Shown here: positions 16,881-25,647 of the stretch, piece by piece
Numbering within the stretch: position 1 is the first letter of the stretch
Layout: each line of letters opens with the position of its first letter
NCBI GenBank assembly: GCA_050694175.1
Contig: JBOGXA010000016.1
Coordinates: forward strand, 1-64,000
Source: JBOGXA01 sp050694175
GTDB lineage: Bacteria; Actinomycetota; CADDZG01; WHSQ01
Length of the DNA stretch: 64,000 nt
Reading direction: 5' to 3'
Notes under the pieces: model-generated
Database searches by the model: none
Told to the model about the DNA's origin: nothing
Seen by the model: the letters and a program-made list of their open reading frames with translations, nothing else
Program-made: the position numbers and the translations under genes

Positions 16881-17936
16881 GTGACCGGGTGCCTTGTCGG
16901 TGTCCTTGCTAACCCCGCGTCGGGCAGGGACATCCGCCGGCTCGTCAGCGGCGCCTCCGTTTTCGACAACGCCGAGAAGGGCGCAATGATTCTCCGCTTG
17001 CTGACAGGCCTCGGTGCCGTCGGCGTGGGCCGGACGCTCCTCATGCCTGCGGGCGACGGCGTGGCCGAGAGCTTGCTTCGCCATATCCGTGGCCGGAGCG
17101 GTTCGCTCGCGGCGCAGCCGCTGCCCAAGGTGGAGTTCATCGATATGGCCTTGCGCGGAGACGCGGGTGACACCGCCGGCGCGGTGTCGGCGATGCTGGA
17201 ACGGGGCGCGGCGGCGATTGTCGTTCTGGGTGGTGACGGTACGCACCGGATCGTGGCCAAGCACTGCCACGACGTCCCGCTCTGTGCGCTGTCGACGGGC
17301 ACCAACAATGCCTTCCCCGAACTCCGGGAGGCAACCATCGCCGGCCTCGCCGCGGGCCTGGTGGCCACCGGGCGCGTGAGCGCCCAGCGATTCCTGCGGC
17401 GAGAGAAGCTGTTGCGCGTGGCGGCGGGTGGCCGGACCGATTGCGCGCTCGTGGATGTCGCCATGAGCTCGGATCGCTTCGTCGGCGCCCGGGCCCTGTG
17501 GCGACCCGAGGACCTGAGCGAGGCTTTTGTGACGTTCGCAGGTCCCTCCGCCGTCGGCCTGTCCGGGGTCGCGGCCCACCTCCACCCCGTCCCGCGGCGC
17601 GCGCCGTGGGGGTTGCACCTGCGCCTGGCCCCGCCGGAGCGGGCCGCGTCCGTGGTCATGGCCGCGCTCGCTCCCGGTCTCGTTGTTCCCGTGGGAGTCG
17701 ACGAGGTGAGCCGCCTGTGGCCGGGGGAGGTCGTGGAAACGGCCATGCCGGGTGGCTGTGTGGCACTCGACGGCGAGCGGGAGATCGAGCTTTCTCAGGA
17801 CGGCCGCGTTGTCGTCGCCCTCGGCGAGGGACCGCTTGTTATCGACATCGACGCGGTGATGGCGCAGGCAGCCGCGGAGCATTTGTTCAACGGGAGCAGG
17901 CTACGGAGATCAAAGGGCAGTGAAGAACCAGGCTAA
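16881..17936 (+). CDS. acoX: AcoX-like ATP-NAD kinase-family protein of acetoin catabolism
   Basis: 351 residues. VGVLANPASGRDIRRLVS is the N-terminal phosphate loop and IVVLGGDGTHRIVAKHC the GGDG motif of the NAD-kinase/diacylglycerol-kinase fold; LSTGTNNAFPE follows. The match is to AcoX, which is encoded at the head of acetoin dehydrogenase operons and whose biochemical role is still unknown. GTG start after GGGAGAG. The gene lies 21 bases before acoA, so one operon acoX-acoA-acoB-acoC is clear. Confidence 0.87.
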   Translation: MTGCLVGVLANPASGRDIRRLVSGASVFDNAEKGAMILRLLTGLGAVGVGRTLLMPAGDGVAESLLRHIRGRSGSLAAQPLPKVEFIDMALRGDAGDTAGAVSAMLERGAAAIVVLGGDGTHRIVAKHCHDVPLCALSTGTNNAFPELREATIAGLAAGLVATGRVSAQRFLRREKLLRVAAGGRTDCALVDVAMSSDRFVGARALWRPEDLSEAFVTFAGPSAVGLSGVAAHLHPVPRRAPWGLHLRLAPPERAASVVMAALAPGLVVPVGVDEVSRLWPGEVVETAMPGGCVALDGEREIELSQDGRVVVALGEGPLVIDIDAVMAQAAAEHLFNGSRLRRSKGSEEPG

Positions 17937-17957
17937 GCCGATGGAAGGAGGCCAGCG

Positions 17958-18947
17958 GTGAGCACCACCGTCAACCGTGCGGACGAGGCGAGCGCAGAGA
18001 AGCTCGCCTCGTGGTACCGCACCATGCGAACGATCCGCGACTTCGAGGAGCGGCTCCACACGGAGTTCGCGACTGGGGAGATCCCCGGGTTCGTTCATCT
18101 GTATGCGGGTGAGGAGGCGATCGCCACCGGCGTCATGGCCCACCTGAACAAGGACGACTTCATCGCCTCGACACACCGCGGCCACGGTCATGCCATCGCC
18201 AAAGGCTGCGATGTGAAGGCCATGATGGCAGAGATCTACGGCAAACGGACCGGGCTGTGCCACGGCAAGGGCGGCTCCATGCACATCGCCGACCTCGAGA
18301 CCGGAATGCTCGGCGCTAACGGCATCGTCGGCGGGGGACCGCCACTCATCTGCGGAGTGGGCCTGTCCGCGAAGGTCCGCGGCACGAAGCAGGTCGGCGT
18401 GTCGTTCACGGGAGACGGCGGCTCCAACCAGGGCACGACCCTCGAGAGCCTGAACCTTGCGGCTGCGTGGCACGTACCGTGCGTATTCGTCATCGAGAAC
18501 AACGGTTATGCCGAGGCCACGTCGACAAGCTGGTCCATCCGGACCGACATTGCCAAGCGCGCCGACGGATTCGGGATGCCCGGCGTAGTCGTGGACGGCC
18601 ATGACTTCTTCGCCGTGCACGAGGCCGCCAGCGAGGCGATCCTGCGTGCACGCGAGGGCGGCGGCCCGTCCTTGCTCGAGATGAAGGTGAACCGCTACTA
18701 CGGACACTTCGAGGGCGACCAGCAAACCTACAGAGCGGAGGGTGAGGTGGATCAGATCCGCGCGACACGCGACTGCTTGGAAGGTTTCCGCACCCGCGTG
18801 CTGTCGGCGGGACTAGTGGAGCAAACCACGCTCGACACCATTGACTCCGAGGTTCGCAAGCTGATCGACGAGGCCGTCGACGAGGCCAAGTCTGCGCCCG
18901 ATCCCGACGTGTCCGACCTACTGACCGACGTCTACGTCTCTTACTAA
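17958..18947 (+). CDS. acoA: Acetoin dehydrogenase E1 component, alpha subunit
   Basis: 329 residues. STHRGHGHAIAKG is the HRGHG block and TGLCHGKGGSMH the conserved loop. The thiamine-diphosphate motif runs from FTGDGGSNQGTTLESLNLA to IENNGYAEAT, complete with GDG and NN. YGHFEGDQQTYR is typical of AcoA rather than pyruvate E1 alpha. With AcoB it cleaves acetoin oxidatively to acetaldehyde and an acetyl group passed to lipoyl-AcoC. GTG start behind GGAGG; acoB begins 13 bases downstream. Confidence 0.92.
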   Translation: MSTTVNRADEASAEKLASWYRTMRTIRDFEERLHTEFATGEIPGFVHLYAGEEAIATGVMAHLNKDDFIASTHRGHGHAIAKGCDVKAMMAEIYGKRTGLCHGKGGSMHIADLETGMLGANGIVGGGPPLICGVGLSAKVRGTKQVGVSFTGDGGSNQGTTLESLNLAAAWHVPCVFVIENNGYAEATSTSWSIRTDIAKRADGFGMPGVVVDGHDFFAVHEAASEAILRAREGGGPSLLEMKVNRYYGHFEGDQQTYRAEGEVDQIRATRDCLEGFRTRVLSAGLVEQTTLDTIDSEVRKLIDEAVDEAKSAPDPDVSDLLTDVYVSY

Positions 18948-18960
18948 AGGAGGGCCGAAG

Positions 18961-19986
18961 ATGGCACGCAAGATCACGTTCATGCAGGCGATCAACGAGG
19001 CACTCGACCAGGAGATGAGTCGCGACGAAACGGTCGTCGTGTTCGGTGAGGACGTCGTTGGAGGCACCGGATCACCCGGTGAGGACGACGCGTGGGGAGG
19101 GGTTCTCGGCGTCACCAAGGGTCTCAAGGCGAAACACCCGAACCAAATCCTTGACACACCCATAAGCGAATCGGCGTTCATCGGTGCGGCGGCGGGCGCA
19201 GCCTGTGCGGGGCTGCGACCGGTAGCCGAGCTCATGTTCGTGGACTTCTTTGGCGTCTGCTTCGACCAGATCTACAACCAGGCCGCCAAGTTTCGCTACA
19301 TGTTCGGCGGCAAGGCAAGAACCCCGATGGTGATCCGCACGATGTGGGGGGCGGGGATTCGAGCGGCCAGCCAGCACAGTCAGAGTCTCTACCCGATCTT
19401 CACCCACGTCCCCGGCCTCAAAGTCGTGATCCCGTCGAATCCATACGACGCGAAGGGGCTGCTAATCGCCTCGATCCGTGACGACGACCCAGTGATTTTC
19501 TTCGAGAACAAGGTCCTTTACACGGTCGAGGGCGAGGTGCCGGAGGAGAGCTACATCGTGCCGTTCGGCGAGGCGAACGTCGTGCGAGAAGGTGGCGACG
19601 TCACGCTCGTGGCGATAGGCCGCATGGTGTCGCTCTCCGAGCAAGCCGCCGGAACTCTCGCAGGTGAAGGAATCGAAGTCGAGATCATCGACCCCCGAAC
19701 GACATCCCCGCTCGATACGGACACGATCTTCGAGAGCATTGAGAACACCGGGCGACTGGTGGTCGTGGACGAGGCCAACCCTCGCTGCAGCCTGGCTGCG
19801 GACATCGTTGCGCAGGTCACGCAAGAGTGCTTCTCGGAGTTGAAGGCCGCGCCGAGGATGGTGACGGCTCCTCACACCCCGCCGCCGTTCTCTCCCGTGC
19901 TCGAGGACCGGTACGTGCCCAGCGCCGAGGGGATCGCCGATGCGGTGCGCGAAACGGTCGGCGGGAAGGTGGGCGCGCCGGCGTGA
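18961..19986 (+). CDS. acoB: Acetoin dehydrogenase E1 component, beta subunit
   Basis: 341 residues. MARKITFMQAINEALDQEM opens the domain, VVFGEDVVGGTG and DTPISESAFIGAAAGAACAG hold the conserved loops with the activating Glu, and HSQSLYPIFTHVPGLKVV is the Aco/pyruvate E1 beta signature. It pairs with AcoA in an alpha2beta2 heterotetramer. AAAGGAGG lies 9 bases before the ATG. The last four bases overlap the GTG of acoC, so the two are coupled. Confidence 0.93.
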   Translation: MARKITFMQAINEALDQEMSRDETVVVFGEDVVGGTGSPGEDDAWGGVLGVTKGLKAKHPNQILDTPISESAFIGAAAGAACAGLRPVAELMFVDFFGVCFDQIYNQAAKFRYMFGGKARTPMVIRTMWGAGIRAASQHSQSLYPIFTHVPGLKVVIPSNPYDAKGLLIASIRDDDPVIFFENKVLYTVEGEVPEESYIVPFGEANVVREGGDVTLVAIGRMVSLSEQAAGTLAGEGIEVEIIDPRTTSPLDTDTIFESIENTGRLVVVDEANPRCSLAADIVAQVTQECFSELKAAPRMVTAPHTPPPFSPVLEDRYVPSAEGIADAVRETVGGKVGAPA

Positions 19987-21101
19987 GCTCTTCGATCACC
20001 AAGGTCGGCATGCCCAAGTGGGGTCTGTCGATGACCGAGGGCGCGATCCTCGAGTGGCTCGTCGACGAAGGCTCTGAGGTCGACGCCGGGACCGAGATCG
20101 TCGAGATCGAGAGCGAGAAGATAGCGGGAGCCGTCGAGGCACCTGCGGCGGGCGTGCTTCGCCGGCGCATTGCCGCCGTCGGCGAGATGGTCCCCGTCGG
20201 AGGCCTCGTTGCCGTGATCGCCGCTGCAGACGTCCCGGACGACCAGATAGACACGTTCATCGCAGAGTTCCAGGCCACGTTCGTCCCGCCGGAAGAAGGC
20301 GAGGAGCCCGCTGAAGCCACCGAGTCGGTCGAAGTCGGGGGGCGCACGCTTCGCTATCTGCGAGTGGGTGAAGGTGAGCCGCCCCTCGTGTTGCTCCACG
20401 GTTTCGGAGGCGACCTCAACAACTGGCTGTTCAACTGGGAGGTTCTTGCCGAGCACAGGACGGTCTACGCGCTGGACCTGCCCGGGCACGGGGAGTCGTC
20501 CAAGCACGTGGGGGGATTCAAGGACATGGTCGATGCCCTCGGGGGGTTCCTGGACGACCGTGATGTAGCGCGTGCATGCCTCGCCGGCCACTCGATGGGC
20601 GGCGCGGTGGCGCTTCAGTTCGCGCTCGACAACCCCGACCGGGTGGCGTCGCTGGTCCTGATCGACAGCGCCGGACTGGGCGACGAGATCAACGCCGGGT
20701 ACATCAACGGCTTCATCGAAGCCGGCAAGCGGCGGGAGCTTAAGGAGGTCCTGAAGCTGCTGTTCGCGGATCCGGAGGTCGTGTCGCGCCAGATGGTGGA
20801 CGACGTGCTCCGCTACAAACGCCTCGACGGAGTGGACGCCGCGCTGCGCAGCCTGGCGGGCGACCTGTTCCCAGAGGGTCGGCAGTCGGTTGTGCTGGCG
20901 CCGCGCCTCCCCGAAGTGGCGGCGCCGGTGCTCGTGATCTGGGGCCGCGTCGACCAGATCCTCCCGGCGGCTCACGCCCAGGCGCTGCCGGACGACGTCC
21001 GCGTCGAAGTACTCGACGACGCGGGGCACTCGCCCCACATGGAGGCCGCCAACGACGTGAACCGCTTGGTAAAGCAGTTTCTAAGCGAGGAGGCTGCATG
21101 A
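19983..21101 (+). CDS. acoC: Acetoin dehydrogenase E2: lipoyl domain fused to alpha/beta hydrolase
   Basis: 372 residues in two domains. Residues 1-80 are a lipoyl domain with the modified lysine in EIESEKIAGAVEAP. Residues 120-370 are an alpha/beta hydrolase with oxyanion loop LLHGFGGDLNNW, nucleophile elbow AGHSMGGAV, acid Asp in WGRVDQILP and His in DAGHSPHM. This architecture is the AcoC-type acetyltransferase, not the classical E2 with a CAT domain. GTG 19983 overlaps the acoB stop (GTGA); the open frame upstream is inside acoB. No E3 gene follows, so a general lipoamide dehydrogenase must serve. Confidence 0.92.
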   Translation: MSSSITKVGMPKWGLSMTEGAILEWLVDEGSEVDAGTEIVEIESEKIAGAVEAPAAGVLRRRIAAVGEMVPVGGLVAVIAAADVPDDQIDTFIAEFQATFVPPEEGEEPAEATESVEVGGRTLRYLRVGEGEPPLVLLHGFGGDLNNWLFNWEVLAEHRTVYALDLPGHGESSKHVGGFKDMVDALGGFLDDRDVARACLAGHSMGGAVALQFALDNPDRVASLVLIDSAGLGDEINAGYINGFIEAGKRRELKEVLKLLFADPEVVSRQMVDDVLRYKRLDGVDAALRSLAGDLFPEGRQSVVLAPRLPEVAAPVLVIWGRVDQILPAAHAQALPDDVRVEVLDDAGHSPHMEAANDVNRLVKQFLSEEAA

Positions 21102-21181
21102 TGCTGGTTCCCAAGGAAATGGTCGTCGAGCGTCGCCGGCGTTGGGTGAACCGGATTCTCGTAACCTCCGGTAAGAAGTAG
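21098..21181 (+). CDS. Possible 27-residue peptide after acoC
   Basis: An ATG overlaps the acoC TGA (ATGA) and opens 27 codons, MMLVPKEMVVERRRRW onward, ending in SGKK and TAG. It has no recognisable family. The overlap suggests coupling, but the length and basic composition make chance equally likely. It could also be the remnant of a longer fifth aco gene cut before tenA. Confidence 0.25.
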   Translation: MMLVPKEMVVERRRRWVNRILVTSGKK

Positions 21182-21193
21182 CCGGGCGAAAGC

Positions 21194-21853
21194 TCAGACG
21201 GGCCAGGTCTCGCGGCGCCAGGCGGCGTCCCAGAACATCCACTCGTAGCGGCTGGTGGTGACGAAGCGCTCGCGGACGTGACCCTCGTCGGGAGGAGACA
21301 GGTCGTCGCCCACGCGGTTGGTAAGCTCGAGAACGGCCTTGACGATGGCGGCGAACTCGTCGCCGCCGTAGGTCTCGATCCAGCGCTGGAACAATGGGTT
21401 CGGTGAGCCCGACGTGAGCAGGTGACGCCCGACCTCGGAGTAGATCCAGTAGCAGGGCAGCACTGCGCCGAGCGCCTCGGGGAACGAGCCCTCGTACACC
21501 GACGCCAGCAAGTAACTCGTATAGGCGCGGTTCGTGGGCGCCACAGGAGTGGTATCGACGTCGGCCTCCGACATCCCGAAGTCGGCGAAGAAGCTCGAGT
21601 GCAGTGCCCGTTCGACGGCGATGGCGCCGGCCGCGTGGTTGTTGAACATCGCGACATCGTCTGGGGTCGGCGCCTTTGCTCCGCAAACCGACAGGGCGCG
21701 GGCATAGTCGCGCAGATAGTGGGCGTCCTGGACGACGTAGAACCGGAATGTCTCGGGCGAGAGGCTCCCGTCGGTCAGGCCTTCGATAAACGGGTGGATC
21801 AGTATCGCGTCGTAGATGTCGGTAATCGAGTCCCAGAGTCGGTTCGAGAGCAT
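21194..21853 (-). CDS. tenA: TenA-family aminopyrimidine aminohydrolase/thiaminase II
   Basis: 219 residues, all-alpha TenA fold. HPFIEGLTDGSL begins the domain, FRFYVVQDAHYLRDYARAL is the signature helix with the conserved Tyr/Asp, and LPCYWIYSEVG and CGAKAP are further blocks. TenA proteins hydrolyse aminomethyl-pyrimidines for thiamine salvage; in this subfamily the catalytic Cys of classical thiaminase II is not obvious, so a TenA_E-like role is possible. It converges on acoC, and thiamine diphosphate is the E1 cofactor. The family start is ATG 21853, preceded by GGAGG. Confidence 0.87.
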   Translation of the reverse strand: MLSNRLWDSITDIYDAILIHPFIEGLTDGSLSPETFRFYVVQDAHYLRDYARALSVCGAKAPTPDDVAMFNNHAAGAIAVERALHSSFFADFGMSEADVDTTPVAPTNRAYTSYLLASVYEGSFPEALGAVLPCYWIYSEVGRHLLTSGSPNPLFQRWIETYGGDEFAAIVKAVLELTNRVGDDLSPPDEGHVRERFVTTSRYEWMFWDAAWRRETWPV

Positions 21854-22131
21854 CTCCTTGGTCCTCCGATCGGGTTGACAGGGCTCGACGATACCCCTGA
21901 GGCGAGAGTCCTCGAGAGGATGAGTGGGTGACCTCACGGCATCGACGAGTAGGTCGAGTAACACCTCCTCGTCGGATGGATAGTCGGTCGCCCTCACCAG
22001 CGCGCAGGGCAACCTCCCTCGTCACCTTCCGGCGCGATGCCCAGAACGCTCGGAACACGACGCCGAGTTCAACTAAGTATCGAAAGGCGAGTACCTTTGG
22101 CGAAACTGTCAACCAAGGGAGGGGCAAGCGG

Positions 22132-22350
22132 ATGAGCGATGTACTGCAGTGTCCCTACTGCGCACTGCGTTTCTCAACGAGATCCGAGCTCGATCAACAT
22201 AAGGCGCTGGATCATCCTCGGGAGCAGGAAGAGGATCCCACGCGAGTCGAGCCGGATCGCCCTACGGTTCAATCGGAAGAGCACGCGGAGGAGACCGATC
22301 GCGGCGCCGAGAAGCGGGGATTTCTGAGCCGCCTGTTCAAGCGATCATAG
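22132..22350 (+). CDS. Small C2H2-type zinc-finger-like protein
   Basis: 72 residues. LQCPYCALRFSTRSELDQH followed by KALDH has the Cx2C-x12-Hx4H spacing of a single C2H2 finger. The rest is acidic and ends with the basic GFLSRLFKRS. Single-finger proteins of this size occur across actinobacteria with unknown function, possibly DNA or membrane surface binding. AAGGGAGGGG upstream selects the ATG at 22132. Confidence 0.75.
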   Translation: MSDVLQCPYCALRFSTRSELDQHKALDHPREQEEDPTRVEPDRPTVQSEEHAEETDRGAEKRGFLSRLFKRS

Positions 22351-22431
22351 GTCCCCGACAGACTCCCTGATGATCGCCCGAGCTTCCTCCCGGAAGCGGA
22401 TGGTCTCGATCAGCCTTTCACTGTCTGGCAT
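22345..22431 (-). CDS. Possible 28-residue ORF
   Basis: The minus strand encodes MPDSERLIETIRFREEAR and ends in ESVGDL, an amphipathic helix-like peptide converging on and overlapping the zinc-finger gene by six bases. No ribosome site is seen and no family is recognised. It could be the leading fragment of a lost gene. The following stretch 22432-22594 shows nothing else. Confidence 0.2.
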   Translation of the reverse strand: MPDSERLIETIRFREEARAIIRESVGDL

Positions 22432-22594
22432 AGTTCAGGGTACGTCGCCCACCCGACGTCATCCAGGGGGTGGTGCATGACTGCGAATATGCCGCCGGTC
22501 ACCGGCACCAACTAACGCGCGGCTACACCTTTCGGCACACCTCTGACTTGAATCTCAGACACGGGAGAACACAGCCTCATCATGGAGTGAGCGG

Positions 22595-22867
22595 TCAGTC
22601 TGCGTCCCGGTCAAGGCAGGGACAAACCAGCGGCGCACAGACGCAGCCCTCCTCAACCGTGTGAGAGTGCCCCGGCCCGCACACTCCGCATTCACATCCG
22701 CACAGCCCCACTGCTTTCGCTTCCTCGTTGGCCTCGAAGCGCACATTCATCCCCGCCGGGACGTCATCGCCGTCGTAGCGCCAGATATGTCCGATGAAGT
22801 ATTGCCATGTCGCTATGGTGCTCAACCTTCGACCGAGACGAAACACACCTTGAGCAGGCAATATCAA
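22595..22867 (-). CDS. Small Cys/His-rich, metallothionein-like hypothetical protein
   Basis: The C-terminal half carries GLCGCECGVCGPGHSH and GCVCAPLVCPCLDRD: nine Cys and two His within 35 residues, in CxC and CxxC spacing. That is the pattern of a metal-binding or metallothionein-like peptide. The N-terminal part includes IWRYDGDDVPAGMNV. The 90-residue frame uses a TTG start at 22867; ATG at 22750 would give 51 residues and still include every Cys. The gene runs in the same direction as fdhA, behind its terminator hairpin. Function unknown. Confidence 0.45.
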   Translation of the reverse strand: MILPAQGVFRLGRRLSTIATWQYFIGHIWRYDGDDVPAGMNVRFEANEEAKAVGLCGCECGVCGPGHSHTVEEGCVCAPLVCPCLDRDAD

Positions 22868-22918
22868 CCAGAGAGTAAGGGCTGGTGGGGGTTCTTCCTC
22901 GGATTTGCAGGCAGACGT

Positions 22919-22949
22919 CCGGGGGCTCGGATGGTTTCCGAGCCCCCGG
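22919..22949 (-). terminator. Strong hairpin after fdhA
   Basis: CCGGGGGCTCGGA (22919-22931) pairs with TCCGAGCCCCCGG (22937-22949), a perfect 13-bp stem with a five-base loop, 28 bases past the fdhA stop. There is no T-run, but the stability makes it a credible intrinsic or Rho-assisted terminator. Confidence 0.7.
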
Positions 22950-22976
22950 GCCCACTGCCGTCAAAAGTCGCTCCCC

Positions 22977-24197
22977 TCAGGCCTTGACCAGTCCGTGCGG
23001 GTTCAGCACGAACTTCCTGGAAGCCCCCTTGTCGAAGTCGCGGTAGCCCTCCGGTGCGTCGTCCAGCGGGATAACCGTGGCGTTTACGGCCTTGGCGATC
23101 TGGACCTTGTCTCGAAGGATCGCCTTCATGAGGCCCCGGTGGTATCTCATCACCGGGCACTGACCGGTCGTAAAGGTGTGGGACTTCGCCCAGCCGAGCC
23201 CGATTCGAATGCTCAGAGCCCCGACCTTGGCGGCCTCATCGACCCCTCCCGGGTCGCCGGTGACGTAGAGCCCCGGGATACCCAAGCTGGCCCCCGCGCG
23301 CGCGACGCCCATGATCGAGTTGAGCACGGTCGCCGGTGCTTCGTGGGTCGAGTCGGCACCGTGGCCACGCGCCTCGAAGCCCACGCAATCCACGGCGGCG
23401 TCGACTTCGGGTTCGCCGAGGATCTGCTCGATCTGTTCTGGCAGCGTTGCATCCTTCTTCAGATCGATGGTCTCGCAGCCGAAGCTCCTCGCCTGTGCAA
23501 GCCTCTCGTCGATGACGTCGCCGACGATCACGACCGAGGCACCAAGGAATTGTGCCGAGTGCGCGCACGCGAGCCCGACGGGCCCGCCTCCGGCAACGTA
23601 CACGGTCGACCCGGGGCCGACGCCGGCGCTGTATGCGCCGTGGAAGCCGGTCGGAAAGATGTCGGAGAGCATGGTCAGGTCGCGGATCTTCTCCATCGCG
23701 TGATCCCTGTCCGGGAATTTCAGGAGGTTGAAGTCCGCGTACGGCACCATCACGTACTCGGCCTGACCACCGACCCAGCCGCCCATGTCGACATACCCAT
23801 AGGCCGAGCCGGGCCGGTCCGGATTAACGTTCAGACAAATGCCGGTCTTACCTTCTTTGCAGTTGCTGCACCGCCCGCACGCGATGTTGAACGGAACCGA
23901 ACAGAGGTCGCCCTTCTTGATGAACTCGACATCGCGACCGACTTCGATGACCTCACCCGTGATCTCGTGACCAAGCACGAGGTCTCTAGGAGCGGTCGTG
24001 CGGCCCCGGACCATATGCTGATCGCTTCCGCAAATGTTGGTTGACACGACCTTGAGAATGACGCCGTGCTCGCACTTGCGACCGACGTTTGCGGGGTTGA
24101 CTCCGGGCCCATCTTTGAGGACGAGTCCCGGGTAGTCGATGGTCTGTACCTCGACCTTGCCCGGCTCGAGGTATGCGACTGCCTTGTTGCCTGACAT
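22977..24197 (-). CDS. fdhA: Glutathione-independent formaldehyde dehydrogenase
   Basis: 406 residues, zinc MDR family. NICGSDQHMVRGR holds the catalytic zinc Cys, LGHEITGEVIEVG the second ligand region, and CGRCSNCKEGKTGIC the structural zinc cluster. YVAGGGPVGLACAHSAQ is the NAD loop and DAAVDCVGFEARGHG the block that distinguishes this enzyme from ordinary alcohol dehydrogenases. It oxidises formaldehyde to formate with tightly bound NAD and no thiol cofactor. AAGGAGGG precedes the ATG. Formaldehyde detoxification fits the alcohol-oxidation genes at 25.6-28.4 kb. Confidence 0.93.
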   Translation of the reverse strand: MSGNKAVAYLEPGKVEVQTIDYPGLVLKDGPGVNPANVGRKCEHGVILKVVSTNICGSDQHMVRGRTTAPRDLVLGHEITGEVIEVGRDVEFIKKGDLCSVPFNIACGRCSNCKEGKTGICLNVNPDRPGSAYGYVDMGGWVGGQAEYVMVPYADFNLLKFPDRDHAMEKIRDLTMLSDIFPTGFHGAYSAGVGPGSTVYVAGGGPVGLACAHSAQFLGASVVIVGDVIDERLAQARSFGCETIDLKKDATLPEQIEQILGEPEVDAAVDCVGFEARGHGADSTHEAPATVLNSIMGVARAGASLGIPGLYVTGDPGGVDEAAKVGALSIRIGLGWAKSHTFTTGQCPVMRYHRGLMKAILRDKVQIAKAVNATVIPLDDAPEGYRDFDKGASRKFVLNPHGLVKA

Positions 24198-24664
24198 AAC
24201 TCCCTCCTTTGTTGCAACTTGGCGAGAACGAGCAAGTTGCTATTCCAAAGTCATCACCTCCCGCCGGCGCGTCGATGTATCGCCGATGACCTTTCCAGGA
24301 ATTAGGATGCCAAGCGGCACCAATTACGCACCCATCCGCGCGCCGTCAACATGGCCCCTAATACCTCGAACATGGTTCCCCCGAGACGGCGCATCTACTT
24401 TCCTCTCTATTACCGTCCTATACCCACAGAGGGCGTCGTGTCCACAGGCACATCACGGCGTTTCATCCGAGCGCAGGCGGAGAGGCCGGATGTCGTCGCC
24501 ATCAGCGGGCCATCGCCGGATTGGCACTGTCGATCGCTCAGCGTCTGCGTTGCGCGACCTCGAAGGAATAAGTCAGCGAGGGATATACATCGAGGAGTTT
24601 GGGCGAGCGTCGTCGCTGAACCGCAACCGTATTGTGGATTGCCGAGCTCCTTCGCCACTCTGAA
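24198..24664. other. 467-base gap without a supported gene
   Basis: Open frames exist on both strands, but they have no family resemblance, no ribosome sites, and a composition richer in Ser, Arg and Pro than the neighbouring proteins. The base composition is also lower in GC than the flanks. It probably contains the fdhA promoter near 24200-24260 (the CCTCCTTT of its ribosome site is at 24201-24210). I see no repeat or structured RNA. Confidence 0.4.
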
Positions 24665-25177
24665 TTAGCCGCGCAGTCCCTTAGGGGTGACGAAGTGGAC
24701 TAGCGAAGCTTCGCCGGGCCTGAATAGCTTCCACTCCTTGATCGGAGCATCGAACAGCGCCAGTGCGGCCGTGGGGAACTTCTTGCGAATCTCAAAGGAT
24801 CTGGGGTCCTCGGAGGCGAGCGTGAGAACGAGATCCTGGATTGCGGGATTGTGGCCAATGATCAGAACAGAGGGTGCGGTTTGTGAGAGGCGACGGACTC
24901 GCGTCATCAGCTCTTTGCTGCCTGCGGAGTAAAGCCTCGATTCGATCTTCACGGTGGATGACTCGGGAATAGCCGGTCGAAGTAATTCGAGTGTTTGGCG
25001 TGCCCGCACCGCCGATGTGCACAACACGATCGCCGGCTCAAGACTCGAATCCTCTAGGTACTTGGCAATCCGGGTGGCGGCTTTACGGCCGCGGGCGGTT
25101 AGCGGTCGATCTATATCCGCGACGTTGGGATCCGTCCAGCTCGACTTCGCATGCCGCATGAGCAACAGTTGCTTCAT
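24665..25177 (-). CDS. sixA: SixA-type phosphohistidine phosphatase
   Basis: 170 residues, histidine phosphatase superfamily, short SixA branch. LLLMRHAKSSW contains the RHG-type catalytic RHA motif with the phosphorylated His, RPLTARGRK the second Arg, CTSAVRARQTLE the SPxxRAxxT-like region, and LIIGHNPAI the second catalytic His. SixA removes phosphate from His on HPr-like or phosphorelay domains; its actinobacterial substrate is uncertain. Only about 50 bases separate it from the decayed DHFR-like gene upstream. Confidence 0.9.
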   Translation of the reverse strand: MKQLLLMRHAKSSWTDPNVADIDRPLTARGRKAATRIAKYLEDSSLEPAIVLCTSAVRARQTLELLRPAIPESSTVKIESRLYSAGSKELMTRVRRLSQTAPSVLIIGHNPAIQDLVLTLASEDPRSFEIRKKFPTAALALFDAPIKEWKLFRPGEASLVHFVTPKGLRG

Positions 25178-25229
25178 GACCCGATTGTCATCCTTCGATT
25201 TGGCTGAGTCACGTGAACATTTGAGCGCG

Positions 25230-25496
25230 ACAGAGTCGAGTGTGAGGATGAAGACCGGTCCGGACCACTCGCCATAGATCCCGTCAACTCCGTCGTATTC
25301 GCTCGTTGGCGGCGCCGTACCAGCGGCGGCCGGGCAAGATCGCGCCAGTGGCCTCCATGATTTCGTCGGCGATGGAATCGATTCGCCGTACTCGAAGAGC
25401 CAGTCCCATGGCGTCGTCAGGGCCGGTGATGAAGCCGTCCGGTGGCATCGTCACATGCCAGATGACCTTGCTCACCCTGAGCCCGCCTAATGCCAA
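25230..25496 (-). pseudogene. Frameshifted and truncated DHFR-family (RibD_C) gene
   Basis: Frame 1 from 25496 reads KVIWHVTMPPDGFITGPDDAM and then GAILPGRRWYGAANER, the N-terminal half of a DHFR-like reductase. At about 25290 it breaks. The next frame continues with EYDGVDGIYGEWSGPVFILT, the following family block, until about 25245, after which similarity ends. The last third of the domain is missing and sixA starts at 25177. Both a frameshift and a 3' deletion are therefore present, so this is a real relic rather than only a sequencing error. Confidence 0.7.
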
Positions 25497-25647
25497 TTAC
25501 TTCCATTGCATTGTGATTCCGAATGTTCAAACTTTGTAGCTAGAAGGGCGCAGCATGACGGCGCCGGGTGGGTCAGAAGTAACCGTGCGCGTCCCGACTC
25601 CGTCGTGGGGCAGCCCGCCGCAGTGGGTACGGGGTAGGGAGGTCTCA

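Noticed and set aside
22977..24197. fdhA as a simple alcohol dehydrogenase
   Set aside because: The long CVGFEARGHG-type insertion and 406-residue length fit glutathione-independent formaldehyde dehydrogenase rather than short alcohol dehydrogenases.
24139..24668. Several overlapping frames on both strands
   Set aside because: No start signal, no similarity, and mutually exclusive; treated as non-coding.
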